NCBI RefSeq assembly: GCF_000710035.2
Contig: NZ_JMJJ01000005.1
Span: 62,001-126,000, forward strand
Length of the DNA: 64,000 nucleotides
Reading direction: 5' to 3'
Source: Pantoea ananatis LMG 2665
Lineage (GTDB): Bacteria > Pseudomonadota > Gammaproteobacteria > Enterobacterales > Enterobacteriaceae
The translations under genes and the position numbers were made by a program. The notes below the pieces were generated by a model that was not told the origin of the DNA, searched no databases, and worked only from the letters and a program-made list of their open reading frames with translations. This document shows positions 1 through 9,122 of the stretch, one piece after another; the stretch's first letter is position 1; every line of letters starts with the position of its first letter.

Positions 1-1220
1 GCGGCAATGGCCAGTTTCTTATGCAGGTCAGAGGTGTTGTACAGCAGATTAAAGGTCAGCGGTTTTTCTGGCGTATAACCGGCTTCAGCCAGCAGCTTTT
101 TCGCTTCGGCATTACGTTTTTCCTGTGACCAGGTAAACCACTCAGGCTTCACCAATTCCATTCCATCTGTCGCTGGCGGCGTGTAGCTGTAAGCCGGTTT
201 CTGGCCCTGCGCCAGGACTTTGTCTACGATAATGTCGCGATCGATGCCGAGTTTAAGCGCAGCGCGAACGCGCGGATCGTTAAATGGCGCTTTCTGGTTG
301 TTGATTTCGTAGTAGTAGGTACACAGATACGGGTCAACATGCAGCTCTTTACCGTTGTCACGCTGCAATTTTTTAAACAGCTCAATAGGCAGGTTGTTAT
401 AGGTCATGTCACTGCCGTTATCAGAGAAGTAACGGTTTACATCGCTGACTTCCGACGAGATTGGCAGGAAAGTGACTTTGTTCAGCACGGTATGCGCGTT
501 ATCCCAGTATTCAGGGTTACGCACAACGGTGATACGTTCGTTGATGACATGTGATTCCAACTTAAACGCACCGTTACCCACCCAGTTTTCTGGCTGAGTC
601 CACTTGTCACCGAATTTTTCGATTGCAGCTTTATTAACTGGCGACATTGAGGGGTGAATGAGTAATTTATAGAAATAAGGCACCGGCTCGCTTAAGGTCA
701 CTTGCAGTGTATGATCGTCAATCGCCTTTACGCCCAGGTCTGTAGGCGGCTTCTTGCCAGCGATAATATCATCAACGTTAGCCAGATGGCCGTATTGCAG
801 ATAGCTGGCATAAGGCGATGCGGTTTTCGGATCGGCCAAACGCTCCCAGCTGTAGACGAAATCCTGAGCAGTGACAGGTTCACCATTTGACCATTTTGCA
901 TTTTTACGCAAGTGGAAAGTCCAGACTTTAAAGTCTTTGTTATCCCAGCTTTCAGCCACACCAGGAATGGGATGACCATCCGTATCGCTGATGACCAGAC
1001 CTTCCAGCAGATCACGACTCACGTTAGATTCCGGAACGCCTTCGATTTTATGCGGATCCAGTGACTGAACCTCGCTACCGTTTCCTTTAACCAGCTCCTG
1101 CTTCGCGGCCAGTTCTACGCCGGCAGGTACTGTGGCTGCCATAACGCTGTTCGCTGCGAGCGCACTCATCGCTGCAAAGACGCTGGCAGCAATCAAGGTT
1201 TTTTTCGTGATGTTGTTCAT
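1..1220 (-). CDS. oppA: Oligopeptide ABC transporter periplasmic binding protein OppA (3' end outside window)
   Basis: Captures short peptides in the periplasm and hands them to the OppBCDF importer. About 406 codons are present of the roughly 543 usual for OppA; the C-terminus runs off the left edge. The start at 1220 follows GGAG and opens a classical signal peptide (MNNITKK, then a hydrophobic stretch, likely cut after VMA near residue 28). The mature start has the SBP_bac_5 pattern GSEVQSLDPHKIEGVPESN. No lipobox cysteine is visible, so it is a soluble periplasmic protein. It lies 157 bp downstream of a second oppA in the same direction, and oppBCDF should follow beyond the window. Family assignment is firm. 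Which of the two copies is the functional equivalent of E. coli OppA is inferred from the closer N-terminus. Confidence 0.93.
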   Translation of the reverse strand, partial: MNNITKKTLIAASVFAAMSALAANSVMAATVPAGVELAAKQELVKGNGSEVQSLDPHKIEGVPESNVSRDLLEGLVISDTDGHPIPGVAESWDNKDFKVWTFHLRKNAKWSNGEPVTAQDFVYSWERLADPKTASPYASYLQYGHLANVDDIIAGKKPPTDLGVKAIDDHTLQVTLSEPVPYFYKLLIHPSMSPVNKAAIEKFGDKWTQPENWVGNGAFKLESHVINERITVVRNPEYWDNAHTVLNKVTFLPISSEVSDVNRYFSDNGSDMTYNNLPIELFKKLQRDNGKELHVDPYLCTYYYEINNQKAPFNDPRVRAALKLGIDRDIIVDKVLAQGQKPAYSYTPPATDGMELVKPEWFTWSQEKRNAEAKKLLAEAGYTPEKPLTFNLLYNTSDLHKKLAIA

Positions 1221-1377
1221 TCTTAACTCCAGTTTTTTATTTTCACTGAGGGTGTTTGCGACCTCAGCGTTCCCCGTATTCGGGTCCCCGGTGTTTGCCA
1301 CCTGGGGCGTATTGACCCTGTTGTGTGGTCTGCACGGCCACGCCCTTCCCGACTGTGCCGCCGGTTAAGCGCGTGAC
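1221..1377 (-). promoter_or_regulatory. oppA leader with repeated GCAAACACC hairpins
   Basis: This is the 157-base gap between the upstream oppA paralog and oppA, read on the minus strand. Two 22-base hairpins share the core GCAAACACC. One is at 1286-1307 (arms CCCC plus GGTG against CACC plus GGGG, one bulged A). The other is at 1246-1267 (arms CTGAGG and CCTCAG, loop TCGCAAACAC). A further CA-rich patch, CCACACAACA, lies at 1319-1328. I see no good promoter, so oppA may be read through from the upstream copy. In E. coli and Salmonella the oppA leader is repressed by the sRNA GcvB, whose G/U-rich seed pairs with CA-rich targets. The CA-rich elements here fit that, but the pairing is inference. 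Confidence 0.5.
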
Positions 1378-2994
1378 TCAGTGTTTTTTAATGAAATAGT
1401 ATTTCAGGTCTGTCATGTCCTGCGGATCGTGGCCAGTAAAACCGCCAACCCAGGGTTTAACCAGCCGCACGCTGACGCGATAGTAAACTGGCACAATTGC
1501 TGAGTCTTTGTCGAGTTGTGTTTCTGCCTGCTGATACAATGATGCGCGGTCCGCTTCATTTTCAGCCGTTAATGTTGCGGCTAACAGACGGTCGTATTCC
1601 GCACTGTGGTAAAACGCGGTATTGGTCGACGACTGGCTCTGGAACATATTCAGGAATGTTGAGGGCTCATTGTAATCCGCACACCAGGTGGCGCGCACAA
1701 CGTCATATTGTGCCTGATGCCGGGTTTCCAGCAGGGTTTTCCATTCCTGATTCTGCAACGTAACCAGCGCGCCCAAATTGCGTTGCCACATGGACGCGGC
1801 GGCGATGGCCTGGGTTTTGTTTTGATCGGATGTGTTATAGAGCAGCGTAAAGCGCAGCGGATTTTTATCGTTGTAACCCGCCTCGGCCAGCAGTTTTTTC
1901 GCAGCCGCGTTTCGCTGCGGCTGTGTCCACGCCATCCAGTCTGGGGAAGATAACGCAGCGCCTGCGATGTAAGGCGGCGTAAAGCTGTAGGCCGGAATTT
2001 GCCCTTGCCCCATGATCTTACGAGCGATGATATCGCGATCCAGCGTCATTTTGATCGCAGCGCGCACGCGGGCATCGGTGAACGGCGGTTTTTTGTTATT
2101 AATTTCGTAATAGAAGGTGCAGAGCAGCGGACTGACTTTAACCTCATCACCCATATCTTTGCGCAATTTAGCAAACAAGTCGGGCGGAACCGCGCTGTTG
2201 GTCATATCAATGCCACCGCTGCGATAGCGATTGATATCACTGTTTTCCGAGCTGATGGCCAGAAACGTTCCCTGCTCAATAACGGTCTGAGCATTGTTCC
2301 AGTAAAGAGGATTACGCTTCAGAACAATTTTCTCATTCACCACCCAGTCATTCAGCGTATAGGCGCCGTTACCGATATAGTGACCGGGTTGGGTCCAGCC
2401 CTCACCCCACTTTTCGATGGCAGGTGCGTAAACGGGTTTCATCGCGGTGTGCGCCAGCATGGCCACTAAATAAGGCACCGGTTCGGTCAGGGTAATTTGC
2501 AGATGGCGATTGTCCAGGGCTTTCACGCCCAGTTGATCGGGGGCAACTTTACCGGCAAGAATCGCATCGACATTCGCAATATGGGCAGCCTGCAGATAGC
2601 TGGCATAGGGCGACGCAGTTTTAGGATCGGCAAGACGACGCCAGCTGTAAACGAAGTCCTGTGCCGTAACCGGCTCCCCATTGCTCCATTTGGCATTGTC
2701 GCGCAGGGTGAATGTCCAGATTTTACCTTGCTGGTTTTCCCAGCGCTCAGCCACACCCGGCACCACATTACCGTTATTGTCCGTGTTAACCAGCCCATCC
2801 AGCAGGTTGAGGATGATGTTTGACTCCGGTACACCTTCGACTTTATGCGGATCGAGCGAGGCAACTTCCGAACCGTTATTAATCACGATTTGCTGGACGG
2901 CGGAGAGCGTCACGTCTGATGGCACGGTAGCAGCACAGGTGGGCAATGCGGTTAAGGTTAGTGCCAGACAAGCCAGGTAGTGCTGCGCGTTCAT
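1378..2994 (-). CDS. OppA paralog, periplasmic oligopeptide-binding protein
   Basis: A second SBP_bac_5 oligopeptide-binding protein, 538 residues. The start at 2994 (MNAQHYLACL) is preferred over the in-frame ATG at 3045 because it opens directly into a signal peptide (likely cleaved near residue 21, TCA-A) and follows GGGTG. The mature protein aligns by eye with the neighbouring OppA (GSEVASLDPHKVEGVPESN near its start). It has the usual family landmarks, such as PSTFLNMF and the closing DLKYYFIKKH. It sits between ychE and oppA, where E. coli has only intergenic DNA, so this is a tandem duplication that has since diverged. It could bind a different peptide range (as MppA does murein tripeptide) while sharing OppBCDF. 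That role is inference. Confidence 0.9.
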   Translation of the reverse strand: MNAQHYLACLALTLTALPTCAATVPSDVTLSAVQQIVINNGSEVASLDPHKVEGVPESNIILNLLDGLVNTDNNGNVVPGVAERWENQQGKIWTFTLRDNAKWSNGEPVTAQDFVYSWRRLADPKTASPYASYLQAAHIANVDAILAGKVAPDQLGVKALDNRHLQITLTEPVPYLVAMLAHTAMKPVYAPAIEKWGEGWTQPGHYIGNGAYTLNDWVVNEKIVLKRNPLYWNNAQTVIEQGTFLAISSENSDINRYRSGGIDMTNSAVPPDLFAKLRKDMGDEVKVSPLLCTFYYEINNKKPPFTDARVRAAIKMTLDRDIIARKIMGQGQIPAYSFTPPYIAGAALSSPDWMAWTQPQRNAAAKKLLAEAGYNDKNPLRFTLLYNTSDQNKTQAIAAASMWQRNLGALVTLQNQEWKTLLETRHQAQYDVVRATWCADYNEPSTFLNMFQSQSSTNTAFYHSAEYDRLLAATLTAENEADRASLYQQAETQLDKDSAIVPVYYRVSVRLVKPWVGGFTGHDPQDMTDLKYYFIKKH

Positions 2995-3576
2995 TTCCCA
3001 CACCCTTGTTAAATGCCAATTTTTATTCTGATATCCCAGCATCAATAAGGAATAAATCTTTTGCTTTTGACGTTTGGGAAAACATTATTAATGCGCCGAA
3101 AATTAGCAGATGCTGCAGAGGGGCGCCAAAACTAAATCGCTAAAATGTTACCTGTTTCTCTTTTATCATGAGATTTTTCCCAGTGGAAGTGTTAATTTTT
3201 GCCCTAAAAATAGCTTAACAGACTGATTAATAAACAATCTCATCACATTGATGTCAATTTAACCAAAAAACAACATTTATACCCTGGCGTTGCGTTGTTG
3301 TAGTGTGAATACACACCGTCACATCATTTAAAAAACGGTTTAAGCGACGTAGACCAGCATTAATCATGCCAACTTCCGCTGCGAAAGCAGAATATAGTGT
3401 GAATATAGTGACATGCCGCGATGCCAGCACTGGCGCTGCAGCGAAGGTTATTAGCGGAAGTGATAACTGAAGAAGGATGTGAAGAGAGATAAATAATTGC
3501 ATCAATACGGTGCAAAAAAATCGTCTTTTGCACCTTATTGGTTCATTTCTTGTTAAATGCGATTAAATAAGTCGGT
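2995..3576 (-). promoter_or_regulatory. Intergenic region with likely promoter of the oppA pair
   Basis: About 580 bases between ychE and the upstream oppA with no credible gene. On the minus strand there is a good sigma-70 promoter. The -35 TTGACA is the complement of 3252-3257, followed by 17 bases and then TTTATT (complement of 3229-3234). This predicts a leader of roughly 225 bases. Closer to ychE, a perfect 9-bp inverted repeat (GGTGCAAAA at 3509-3517, TTTTGCACC at 3526-3534) may end the ychE transcript, although no separate T-run follows. The region is AT-rich and contains a short direct repeat, GAATATAGTG, near 3390-3415. Confidence 0.55.
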
Positions 3577-4224
3577 TTACCCAACCAGACCGGGAAAAAT
3601 TGCCTTGATGCCGGTCACCACAAATTCAATACCTAGCGCCATTAACAGCAATCCCATGATACGGGTAATCACGTTAATCCCTGTCTGCCCTAACAGCCTG
3701 ACCATTAAAGGCGCAGCGCGGAACAGCAGCCAACAGCTAAAGGCAAAAACAGCAATCGCAACGGTAAAACCCAAAAGGTTGAGCCAGTTGTTATAACGTG
3801 TGCTCCAGACGATAGTCGAACTGATGGCGCCTGGACCCGCCATGAGCGGCAGCGCAAGGGGAACCACGCCAATACTTTCCCGAATTGCCGTTTCCGTTTT
3901 TTCCTGCTTATTTTGCTTATCCTCGCCCAGCTTGCCGCTAATCATCGACATAGCGATGGTCACCACCAGAATCCCGCCCGCAATGCGAAACGAGTCAATA
4001 GAGATACCGAAGACATGCAGGATTGCATCGCCCAGAAACAGCGAGGTCCAGAGAATAATCGCCACCGCGAGGTTGGCCGTCAGGTTGGTTTTATTGCGTT
4101 CTGCCACGCCCTGATAGCGGGTCATGCTAATAAATACCGGAATGATGCCGATGGGATTAACCAGTGCAAACAGGCCTACGAAAAACTTGATATAGCCAGA
4201 CAGATCTAATAACGCAGGATTCAC
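3577..4224 (-). CDS. ychE: MarC-family inner-membrane protein YchE
   Basis: A 215-residue integral membrane protein of the MarC/YhgN family, the same length as E. coli YchE. The GTG start at 4224 follows GGGAG at good spacing. Family-typical stretches are visible: ALVNPIGIIPVFISMT near the N-terminus, GISIDSFRIAGGILV, the charged loop GKLGEDKQNKQEK, MAGPGAISSTIVW, and ITRIMGLLLMALG near the C-terminus. About six membrane spans are expected. No transport activity is established for this family; the earlier link to antibiotic resistance for MarC was not upheld. It lies between adhE (divergent) and the oppA pair (same direction), as in E. coli. Confidence 0.93.
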   Translation of the reverse strand: MNPALLDLSGYIKFFVGLFALVNPIGIIPVFISMTRYQGVAERNKTNLTANLAVAIILWTSLFLGDAILHVFGISIDSFRIAGGILVVTIAMSMISGKLGEDKQNKQEKTETAIRESIGVVPLALPLMAGPGAISSTIVWSTRYNNWLNLLGFTVAIAVFAFSCWLLFRAAPLMVRLLGQTGINVITRIMGLLLMALGIEFVVTGIKAIFPGLVG

Positions 4225-4661
4225 GGTTAACTCCCCATCCCAGATGAAAAACGCGCCTAATGTAAGTGAAAAAAGCCGTGGGCGCCAGATGCCTAAGCAG
4301 TTATTTATGCTGTTATTTTACTTACAATTTAGTGGCTTTAACCACGCATTAACTATCTTGTGGAAGATGTTACTTTTACGCCCCGTTTATTATCCCCCAG
4401 CCCGGCCCCCCTGAATGCAGAGCTGAAAGGAGTCAGCTTGGGTTTAAATTGATCTAAATCATCATTGTTCTCTCCCAAACCCGATACTCTTTCTCTGTCA
4501 GTAACGCAGGTCTCATTATTTCGAAACAGAGAGAAGCTCTTTTAGTAAACAATTGAAAAACCGCTGCTTTATTCCCGTAAACCGTGCCGTTTGCACCATG
4601 GCTATACTCAGGGATTCAGGCTTGTTTACTAAAAAAAGTTTAACTTCCTCAGGAGAGCACA
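4225..4661 (+). promoter_or_regulatory. adhE control region: FNR-type box and long-range inverted repeat
   Basis: This 437-base ychE-adhE gap holds no gene. TTGATCTAAATCAT at 4449-4462 matches the FNR consensus TTGATnnnnATCAA except at the last base, which suits an anaerobically used gene. In the leader, TTTTAGTAAACAA (4540-4552) is the exact reverse complement of TTGTTTACTAAAA (4622-4634). This gives a 13-bp stem whose 3' arm ends 16 bases before the AGGAG ribosome site at 4651-4655. E. coli adhE is known for a structured leader that blocks translation until RNase III cuts it. This repeat is a good candidate for the same device. Confidence 0.65.
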
Positions 4662-7349
4662 ATGGCCGTTACTAATGTCGCTGAACTCAATGCACTGGTT
4701 GAACGTGTAAAAAAAGCCCAGCAAGAATTCGCCAATTTTTCTCAACAACAGGTCGATGCCATCTTCCGCGCAGCCGCACTGGCCGCCGCGGATGCCCGAA
4801 TTCCACTCGCTAAAATGGCGGTGGCAGAATCGGGCATGGGCATTGTTGAAGACAAAGTCATTAAAAATCACTTCGCTTCTGAATACATCTACAACGCCTA
4901 TAAGGATGAGAAAACCTGCGGCGTACTGGACACCGATGATACGTTTGGCACCATCACAATCGCTGAACCCATCGGCCTGATTTGCGGTATCGTCCCCACC
5001 ACTAACCCTACCTCCACCGCGATTTTCAAGGCACTTATCAGCCTTAAAACCCGCAACGGGATTATCTTCTCCCCCCATCCTCGAGCCAAAGATGCGACGA
5101 ACAAAGCGGCGGATATTGTCCTGCAGGCAGCGATTGCCGCTGGCGCGCCCAAAGACATTATAGGCTGGATTGATGCACCTTCTGTGGAACTGTCCAATCA
5201 GTTGATGCACCATCCTGATATTAACCTGATTCTGGCGACGGGTGGCCCCGGCATGGTCAAAGCCGCCTACAGCTCAGGTAAGCCGGCGATTGGCGTGGGG
5301 GCCGGTAACACGCCCGTTGTCATCGATGAAACAGCTGATGTTAAACGCGCCGTTGCCTCCATCCTGATGTCAAAAACGTTTGATAACGGTGTGATCTGTG
5401 CCTCTGAACAGTCGGTTATCGTGGTAGATGCCGTCTACGACGCCGTGCGCGAGCGCTTCGCCAGCCATGGTGGCTATCTGCTTCAAGGACAGGAGCTGAG
5501 TGCGGTACAAAATATCATTCTAAAAAACGGTGGGCTTAACGCCGCCATTGTGGGCCAGCCTGCGGTGAAGATTGCGGAGATGGCCGGCATCAGCGTACCT
5601 GGTGAAACCAAAATCCTGATTGGCGAAGTTGAACGGGTCGATGAATCAGAGCCTTTCGCTCATGAAAAACTGTCGCCGACACTGGCGATGTACCGTGCTA
5701 AAGATTATCAGGATGCCGTCAGCAAAGCGGAGAAACTGGTGGCGATGGGCGGTATTGGTCATACGTCATGCCTGTATACCGACCAGGACAATCAGACAGC
5801 GCGCGTGCACTATTTTGGCGACAAGATGAAAACAGCCCGCATTCTGATCAACACGCCAGCTTCTCAGGGCGGTATTGGTGATTTATATAACTTCAAACTC
5901 GCCCCTTCTCTGACACTGGGTTGTGGTTCCTGGGGCGGTAACTCCATTTCTGAAAACGTGGGGCCCAAACATCTCATCAACAAGAAAACCGTCGCTAAGC
6001 GAGCTGAAAATATGTTGTGGCATAAACTTCCGAAGTCCATTTACTTCCGTCGCGGCTCTTTACCCATTGCGCTTGAAGAGATCGCCACTGACGGTGCCAA
6101 ACGCGCGTTTGTGGTGACTGACCGCTTCCTGTTTAACAACGGTTATGCCGATCAGGTCACCCGCGTTTTAAAATCTCACGGCATCGAAACCGAAGTTTTC
6201 TTTGAGGTTGAAGCGGATCCCACCTTAAGCATCGTGCGTAAAGGTGCAGAACAGATGAACAGCTTTAAGCCAGACGTGATCATCGCCCTGGGCGGCGGTT
6301 CGCCGATGGATGCAGCCAAAATCATGTGGGTCATGTATGAGCATCCAGAAACCCATTTTGAAGAGCTGGCACTGCGGTTTATGGATATTCGCAAACGTAT
6401 CTATAAGTTCCCTAAAATGGGCGTGAAAGCGCGCATGGTGGCCATTACGACAACCTCAGGCACAGGTTCAGAAGTGACGCCTTTTGCCGTGGTAACGGAT
6501 GACGCGACCGGACAGAAATACCCGCTGGCCGATTATGCGCTGACGCCGGATATGGCTATCGTTGATGCCAACCTGGTCATGGATATGCCACGTTCACTTT
6601 GTGCTTTCGGCGGTCTGGATGCGGTGACGCACGCGCTGGAAGCCTATGTGTCGGTCCTGGCCAATGAATACTCCGATGGTCAGGCCCTGCAGGCGCTTAA
6701 GCTGCTTAAAGAGAACTTACCGGCGAGCTATGCAGAAGGTGCAAAAAATCCGGTTGCCCGTGAACGTGTACATAATGCCGCCACCATCGCCGGTATCGCC
6801 TTTGCGAACGCCTTCCTCGGGGTTTGTCACTCAATGGCGCATAAGCTTGGCTCTGAGTTCCATATTCCTCATGGACTGGCTAACTCGCTGCTGATTTCCA
6901 ACGTTATTCGCTATAACGCCAATGACAACCCTACTAAGCAAACCGCATTCAGCCAGTACGATCGTCCCCAGGCGCGGCGTCGTTATGCTGAAATTGCGGA
7001 TCATCTTGGTCTCACCGCGCCGGGCGACCGCACTGCCCAGAAAATTGAGAAGCTGCTGGTATGGCTGGATGAAATCAAAACGGAACTGGGTATTCCGGCC
7101 TCAATTCGTGAAGCCGGTGTGCAGGAGGCTGACTTCCTGGCGAAAGTCGATAAACTGGCGGATGATGCCTTTGATGACCAGTGTACTGGCGCGAATCCAC
7201 GTTATCCGCTGATTGCCGAACTCAAACAGCTGATGCTGGACAGCTACTACGGACGCAAATTTGTCGAGCCGTTCGCCAGTGCCGCCGAGGCTGCCCAGGC
7301 TCAGCCTGTCAGTGACAGCAAAGCGGCGAAGAAAGCTAAAAAAGCCTAA
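4662..7349 (+). CDS. adhE: Bifunctional acetaldehyde-CoA/alcohol dehydrogenase AdhE
   Basis: Converts acetyl-CoA to ethanol in two NADH-dependent steps during fermentation; the family assembles into cytosolic filaments called spirosomes. The 895 residues compare with 891 in E. coli. Residues 1 to about 440 form the aldehyde dehydrogenase half, with catalytic Cys246 in GVICASEQS. After a linker comes the iron-dependent alcohol dehydrogenase half, with ALGGGSPMDAAK, TTTSGTGSEVTPF and the metal-site region GGLDAVTHALEAYVS and VCHSMAHKLG. The C-terminal tail is rich in Ala and Lys (KAAKKAKKA). The start has AGGAG seven bases upstream. A strong terminator follows. It is a monocistronic unit divergent from ychE and convergent with tdk, as in E. 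coli. Confidence 0.98.
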   Translation: MAVTNVAELNALVERVKKAQQEFANFSQQQVDAIFRAAALAAADARIPLAKMAVAESGMGIVEDKVIKNHFASEYIYNAYKDEKTCGVLDTDDTFGTITIAEPIGLICGIVPTTNPTSTAIFKALISLKTRNGIIFSPHPRAKDATNKAADIVLQAAIAAGAPKDIIGWIDAPSVELSNQLMHHPDINLILATGGPGMVKAAYSSGKPAIGVGAGNTPVVIDETADVKRAVASILMSKTFDNGVICASEQSVIVVDAVYDAVRERFASHGGYLLQGQELSAVQNIILKNGGLNAAIVGQPAVKIAEMAGISVPGETKILIGEVERVDESEPFAHEKLSPTLAMYRAKDYQDAVSKAEKLVAMGGIGHTSCLYTDQDNQTARVHYFGDKMKTARILINTPASQGGIGDLYNFKLAPSLTLGCGSWGGNSISENVGPKHLINKKTVAKRAENMLWHKLPKSIYFRRGSLPIALEEIATDGAKRAFVVTDRFLFNNGYADQVTRVLKSHGIETEVFFEVEADPTLSIVRKGAEQMNSFKPDVIIALGGGSPMDAAKIMWVMYEHPETHFEELALRFMDIRKRIYKFPKMGVKARMVAITTTSGTGSEVTPFAVVTDDATGQKYPLADYALTPDMAIVDANLVMDMPRSLCAFGGLDAVTHALEAYVSVLANEYSDGQALQALKLLKENLPASYAEGAKNPVARERVHNAATIAGIAFANAFLGVCHSMAHKLGSEFHIPHGLANSLLISNVIRYNANDNPTKQTAFSQYDRPQARRRYAEIADHLGLTAPGDRTAQKIEKLLVWLDEIKTELGIPASIREAGVQEADFLAKVDKLADDAFDDQCTGANPRYPLIAELKQLMLDSYYGRKFVEPFASAAEAAQAQPVSDSKAAKKAKKA

Positions 7350-7382
7350 TCCGCTCCGCGCCCGATGAACGGGCTGCCGAAA

Positions 7383-7416
7383 CCCCTTGTCTGGCCCGTG
7401 CCTCAAGGGGTTTTTT
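7383..7416 (+). terminator. Rho-independent terminator of adhE
   Basis: CCCCTTG (7383-7389) pairs with CAAGGGG (7404-7410), separated by 14 bases and followed by six T. It sits 34 bases after the adhE stop codon. Confidence 0.85.
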
Positions 7417-7581
7417 ATGGCGGATTTATCGCTTTGATAAACACTGCTGCCTGGTGCATCAGCGTAGTGAAGAGAATATCGACCTGAGCCGGACGGGAAA
7501 AGGGATAAAGTCCGTGATCACATCGCCTTGCGCCCTTAACGAGCGCCATGGAAAAGCAGCCTGGCGCTGGTTGAGGGCTAT

Positions 7582-8205
7582 TTAGTCCCCCACGGGGGTT
7601 TGCGCCCCATGGATGGCCTGCAAACAACCCTGCTCTATCGCCTTTTTATAATGCTTACGGCATACGGAGATATAACGTTCGTTGCCGCCGATGACGACCT
7701 GCTCCCCCTCTCTGAAAGGTTTACCGTCACTGTCCAGACGCAGCACCATGCCCGCTTTACGTCCACAATGACAGACCGTTTTCAGCTCTACCAGCTTATC
7801 CGCCCATGCCAGAAGATACTGGCTACCGGTGAAGAGTTCACCAAGAAAATCGGTACGCAGCCCGTAGCAGAGTACGGGAATATCCAGATTATCTACCACG
7901 TCAGACAAGGCCTTAACCTGCTCACGCGTCAGAAACTGGCTTTCGTCCACCAGTACACAGTGAACGGGTTGTCGCGCATGTTCCTGGGCAATTTCCACAT
8001 CAAGCTGGCTGGCTGCATTATAAAGCACCGCAGGAGAAGATAATCCAATACGCGAGCTCACCTTGCCTGCGCCGAAGCGATTGTCGATCTCAGCGGTATA
8101 GACGAGCGTGCGCATCCCGCGTTCCTGATAATTGTAGGATGACTGCAATAATGCGGTTGATTTACCGGCGTTCATTGCCGAATAGTAGAAATAGAGTTGA
8201 GCCAT
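7582..8205 (-). CDS. tdk: Thymidine kinase
   Basis: Phosphorylates thymidine (and deoxyuridine) with ATP in the salvage pathway. It has 207 residues against 205 in E. coli. The start at 8205 ([20 protein letters not shown]) matches the family N-terminus; the longer frame up to 8253 has no homologous sequence. The P-loop is within MNAGKST. The magnesium site and catalytic region are in VLVDESQFL. The zinc-site cysteines include CHCGRKAGM, and the substrate lasso region VIGGNERY is also visible. It converges on adhE and is divergent from hns, the usual E. coli arrangement. Confidence 0.97.
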   Translation of the reverse strand: MAQLYFYYSAMNAGKSTALLQSSYNYQERGMRTLVYTAEIDNRFGAGKVSSRIGLSSPAVLYNAASQLDVEIAQEHARQPVHCVLVDESQFLTREQVKALSDVVDNLDIPVLCYGLRTDFLGELFTGSQYLLAWADKLVELKTVCHCGRKAGMVLRLDSDGKPFREGEQVVIGGNERYISVCRKHYKKAIEQGCLQAIHGAQTPVGD

Positions 8206-8620
8206 TTGCGCCGATTCTCGGATACGATGAAAAAACAGGGCCGATTTTATCATATCTACAGGTTGCTGCTGGGGGGATTTTCACCTTATGCTGTTCAGAT
8301 TAGCATCACTCATTGATGATGCAGCGGTTAATATGATGCGGCATTGGGTCTTCAAGTCAGGATAAATATTAAAGCACATGTGTGATTAAACATTATTTTT
8401 ATACCGATAATGTATCAGCGCATTTTCAGCTAAGATCTTAATCTTTTCATTGATTCAACCCACCTGACATCACACTTCATCGGGGTGAATTAATAATTTA
8501 TTAAATTCCTCGCTTACTCTTTTTAAGCTAAAAATTAATTTAATGTTGAACTTATTTTTCTCCACCACTACTATTAGCGGGCAGAACAACTCTCCTATTA
8601 ATTATTCAGAGATCAGGACA
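8206..8620 (+). promoter_or_regulatory. AT-rich tdk-hns intergenic region, hns promoter and leader
   Basis: About 415 bases without a gene. The part from about 8340 to 8580 is strongly AT-rich with phased A/T runs, as expected for curved DNA bound by H-NS itself; hns autorepression is established in E. coli. I could not single out one promoter with confidence. AGGA lies just before the hns start. Confidence 0.4.
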
Positions 8621-9028
8621 ATGAGCGAAGCACTTAAAAATCTTAATAATATCCGCACGCTGCGTGCCCAGGCCAGAGAGTGTTCTTTGGAAACGCTGGA
8701 AGAAATGCTGGAAAAACTGGACGTCGTGGTAAATGAACGTCGCGACGAAGAGTCAAACTCTAAAGCTGAAAACGAAGAGCGTGCGCGTAAACTTGAGCAA
8801 TATCGCGAGATGCTGTTAGCGGATGGTATCGATCCCAACGAATTATTCAATACCCTGTCAGAATCAAAAACGGCTGGCAAAGCCAAACGTGCTGCCCGCC
8901 CGGCTAAATATCAGTTTGTAGATGAAAATGGCGAAACCAAAACCTGGACGGGTCAGGGCCGTACGCCAGCAGCAATCAAGAAAGCCATGGAAGAACAAGG
9001 TAAGCAGTTAGACGACTTCCTGCTGTAA
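8621..9028 (+). CDS. hns: DNA-binding nucleoid protein H-NS
   Basis: Abundant nucleoid protein that bridges AT-rich DNA and silences horizontally acquired genes. It is 135 residues (E. coli 137). The start at 8621 ([20 protein letters not shown]) is the homologous one; an upstream in-frame ATG at 8543 only adds unrelated residues. Residues 1 to about 80 form the coiled-coil oligomerisation region, followed by a basic linker ([15 protein letters not shown]). The C-terminal DNA-binding domain carries the AT-hook-like [15 protein letters not shown]. It is followed by a strong palindromic terminator shared with the convergent epimerase gene. Confidence 0.98.
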   Translation: MSEALKNLNNIRTLRAQARECSLETLEEMLEKLDVVVNERRDEESNSKAENEERARKLEQYREMLLADGIDPNELFNTLSESKTAGKAKRAARPAKYQFVDENGETKTWTGQGRTPAAIKKAMEEQGKQLDDFLL

Positions 9029-9087
9029 TGCATAGCCTGTTTCGCTTATTGTTGGCTTTACTTTAGTTTTACGATTATCCGCACCAG

Positions 9088-9118
9088 AAAAAAAAGGAAG
9101 CGATCGCTTCCTTTTTTT
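9088..9118. terminator. Bidirectional terminator between hns and the epimerase gene
   Basis: The perfect 16-base palindrome GGAAGCGATCGCTTCC (9096-9111) is preceded by eight A and followed by seven T, so it can end transcripts from both sides. Confidence 0.9.
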
Positions 9119-9122
9119 ATTT

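Noticed and set aside
1999-2469. 156-codon open frame on the + strand
   Set aside because: It is antisense to the oppA paralog and has the composition of a shadow frame.
3254-3505. 83-codon frame with a hydrophobic start upstream of the oppA paralog
   Set aside because: No ribosome site, unusual composition after the start, and it covers the predicted promoter; probably chance in AT-rich DNA.
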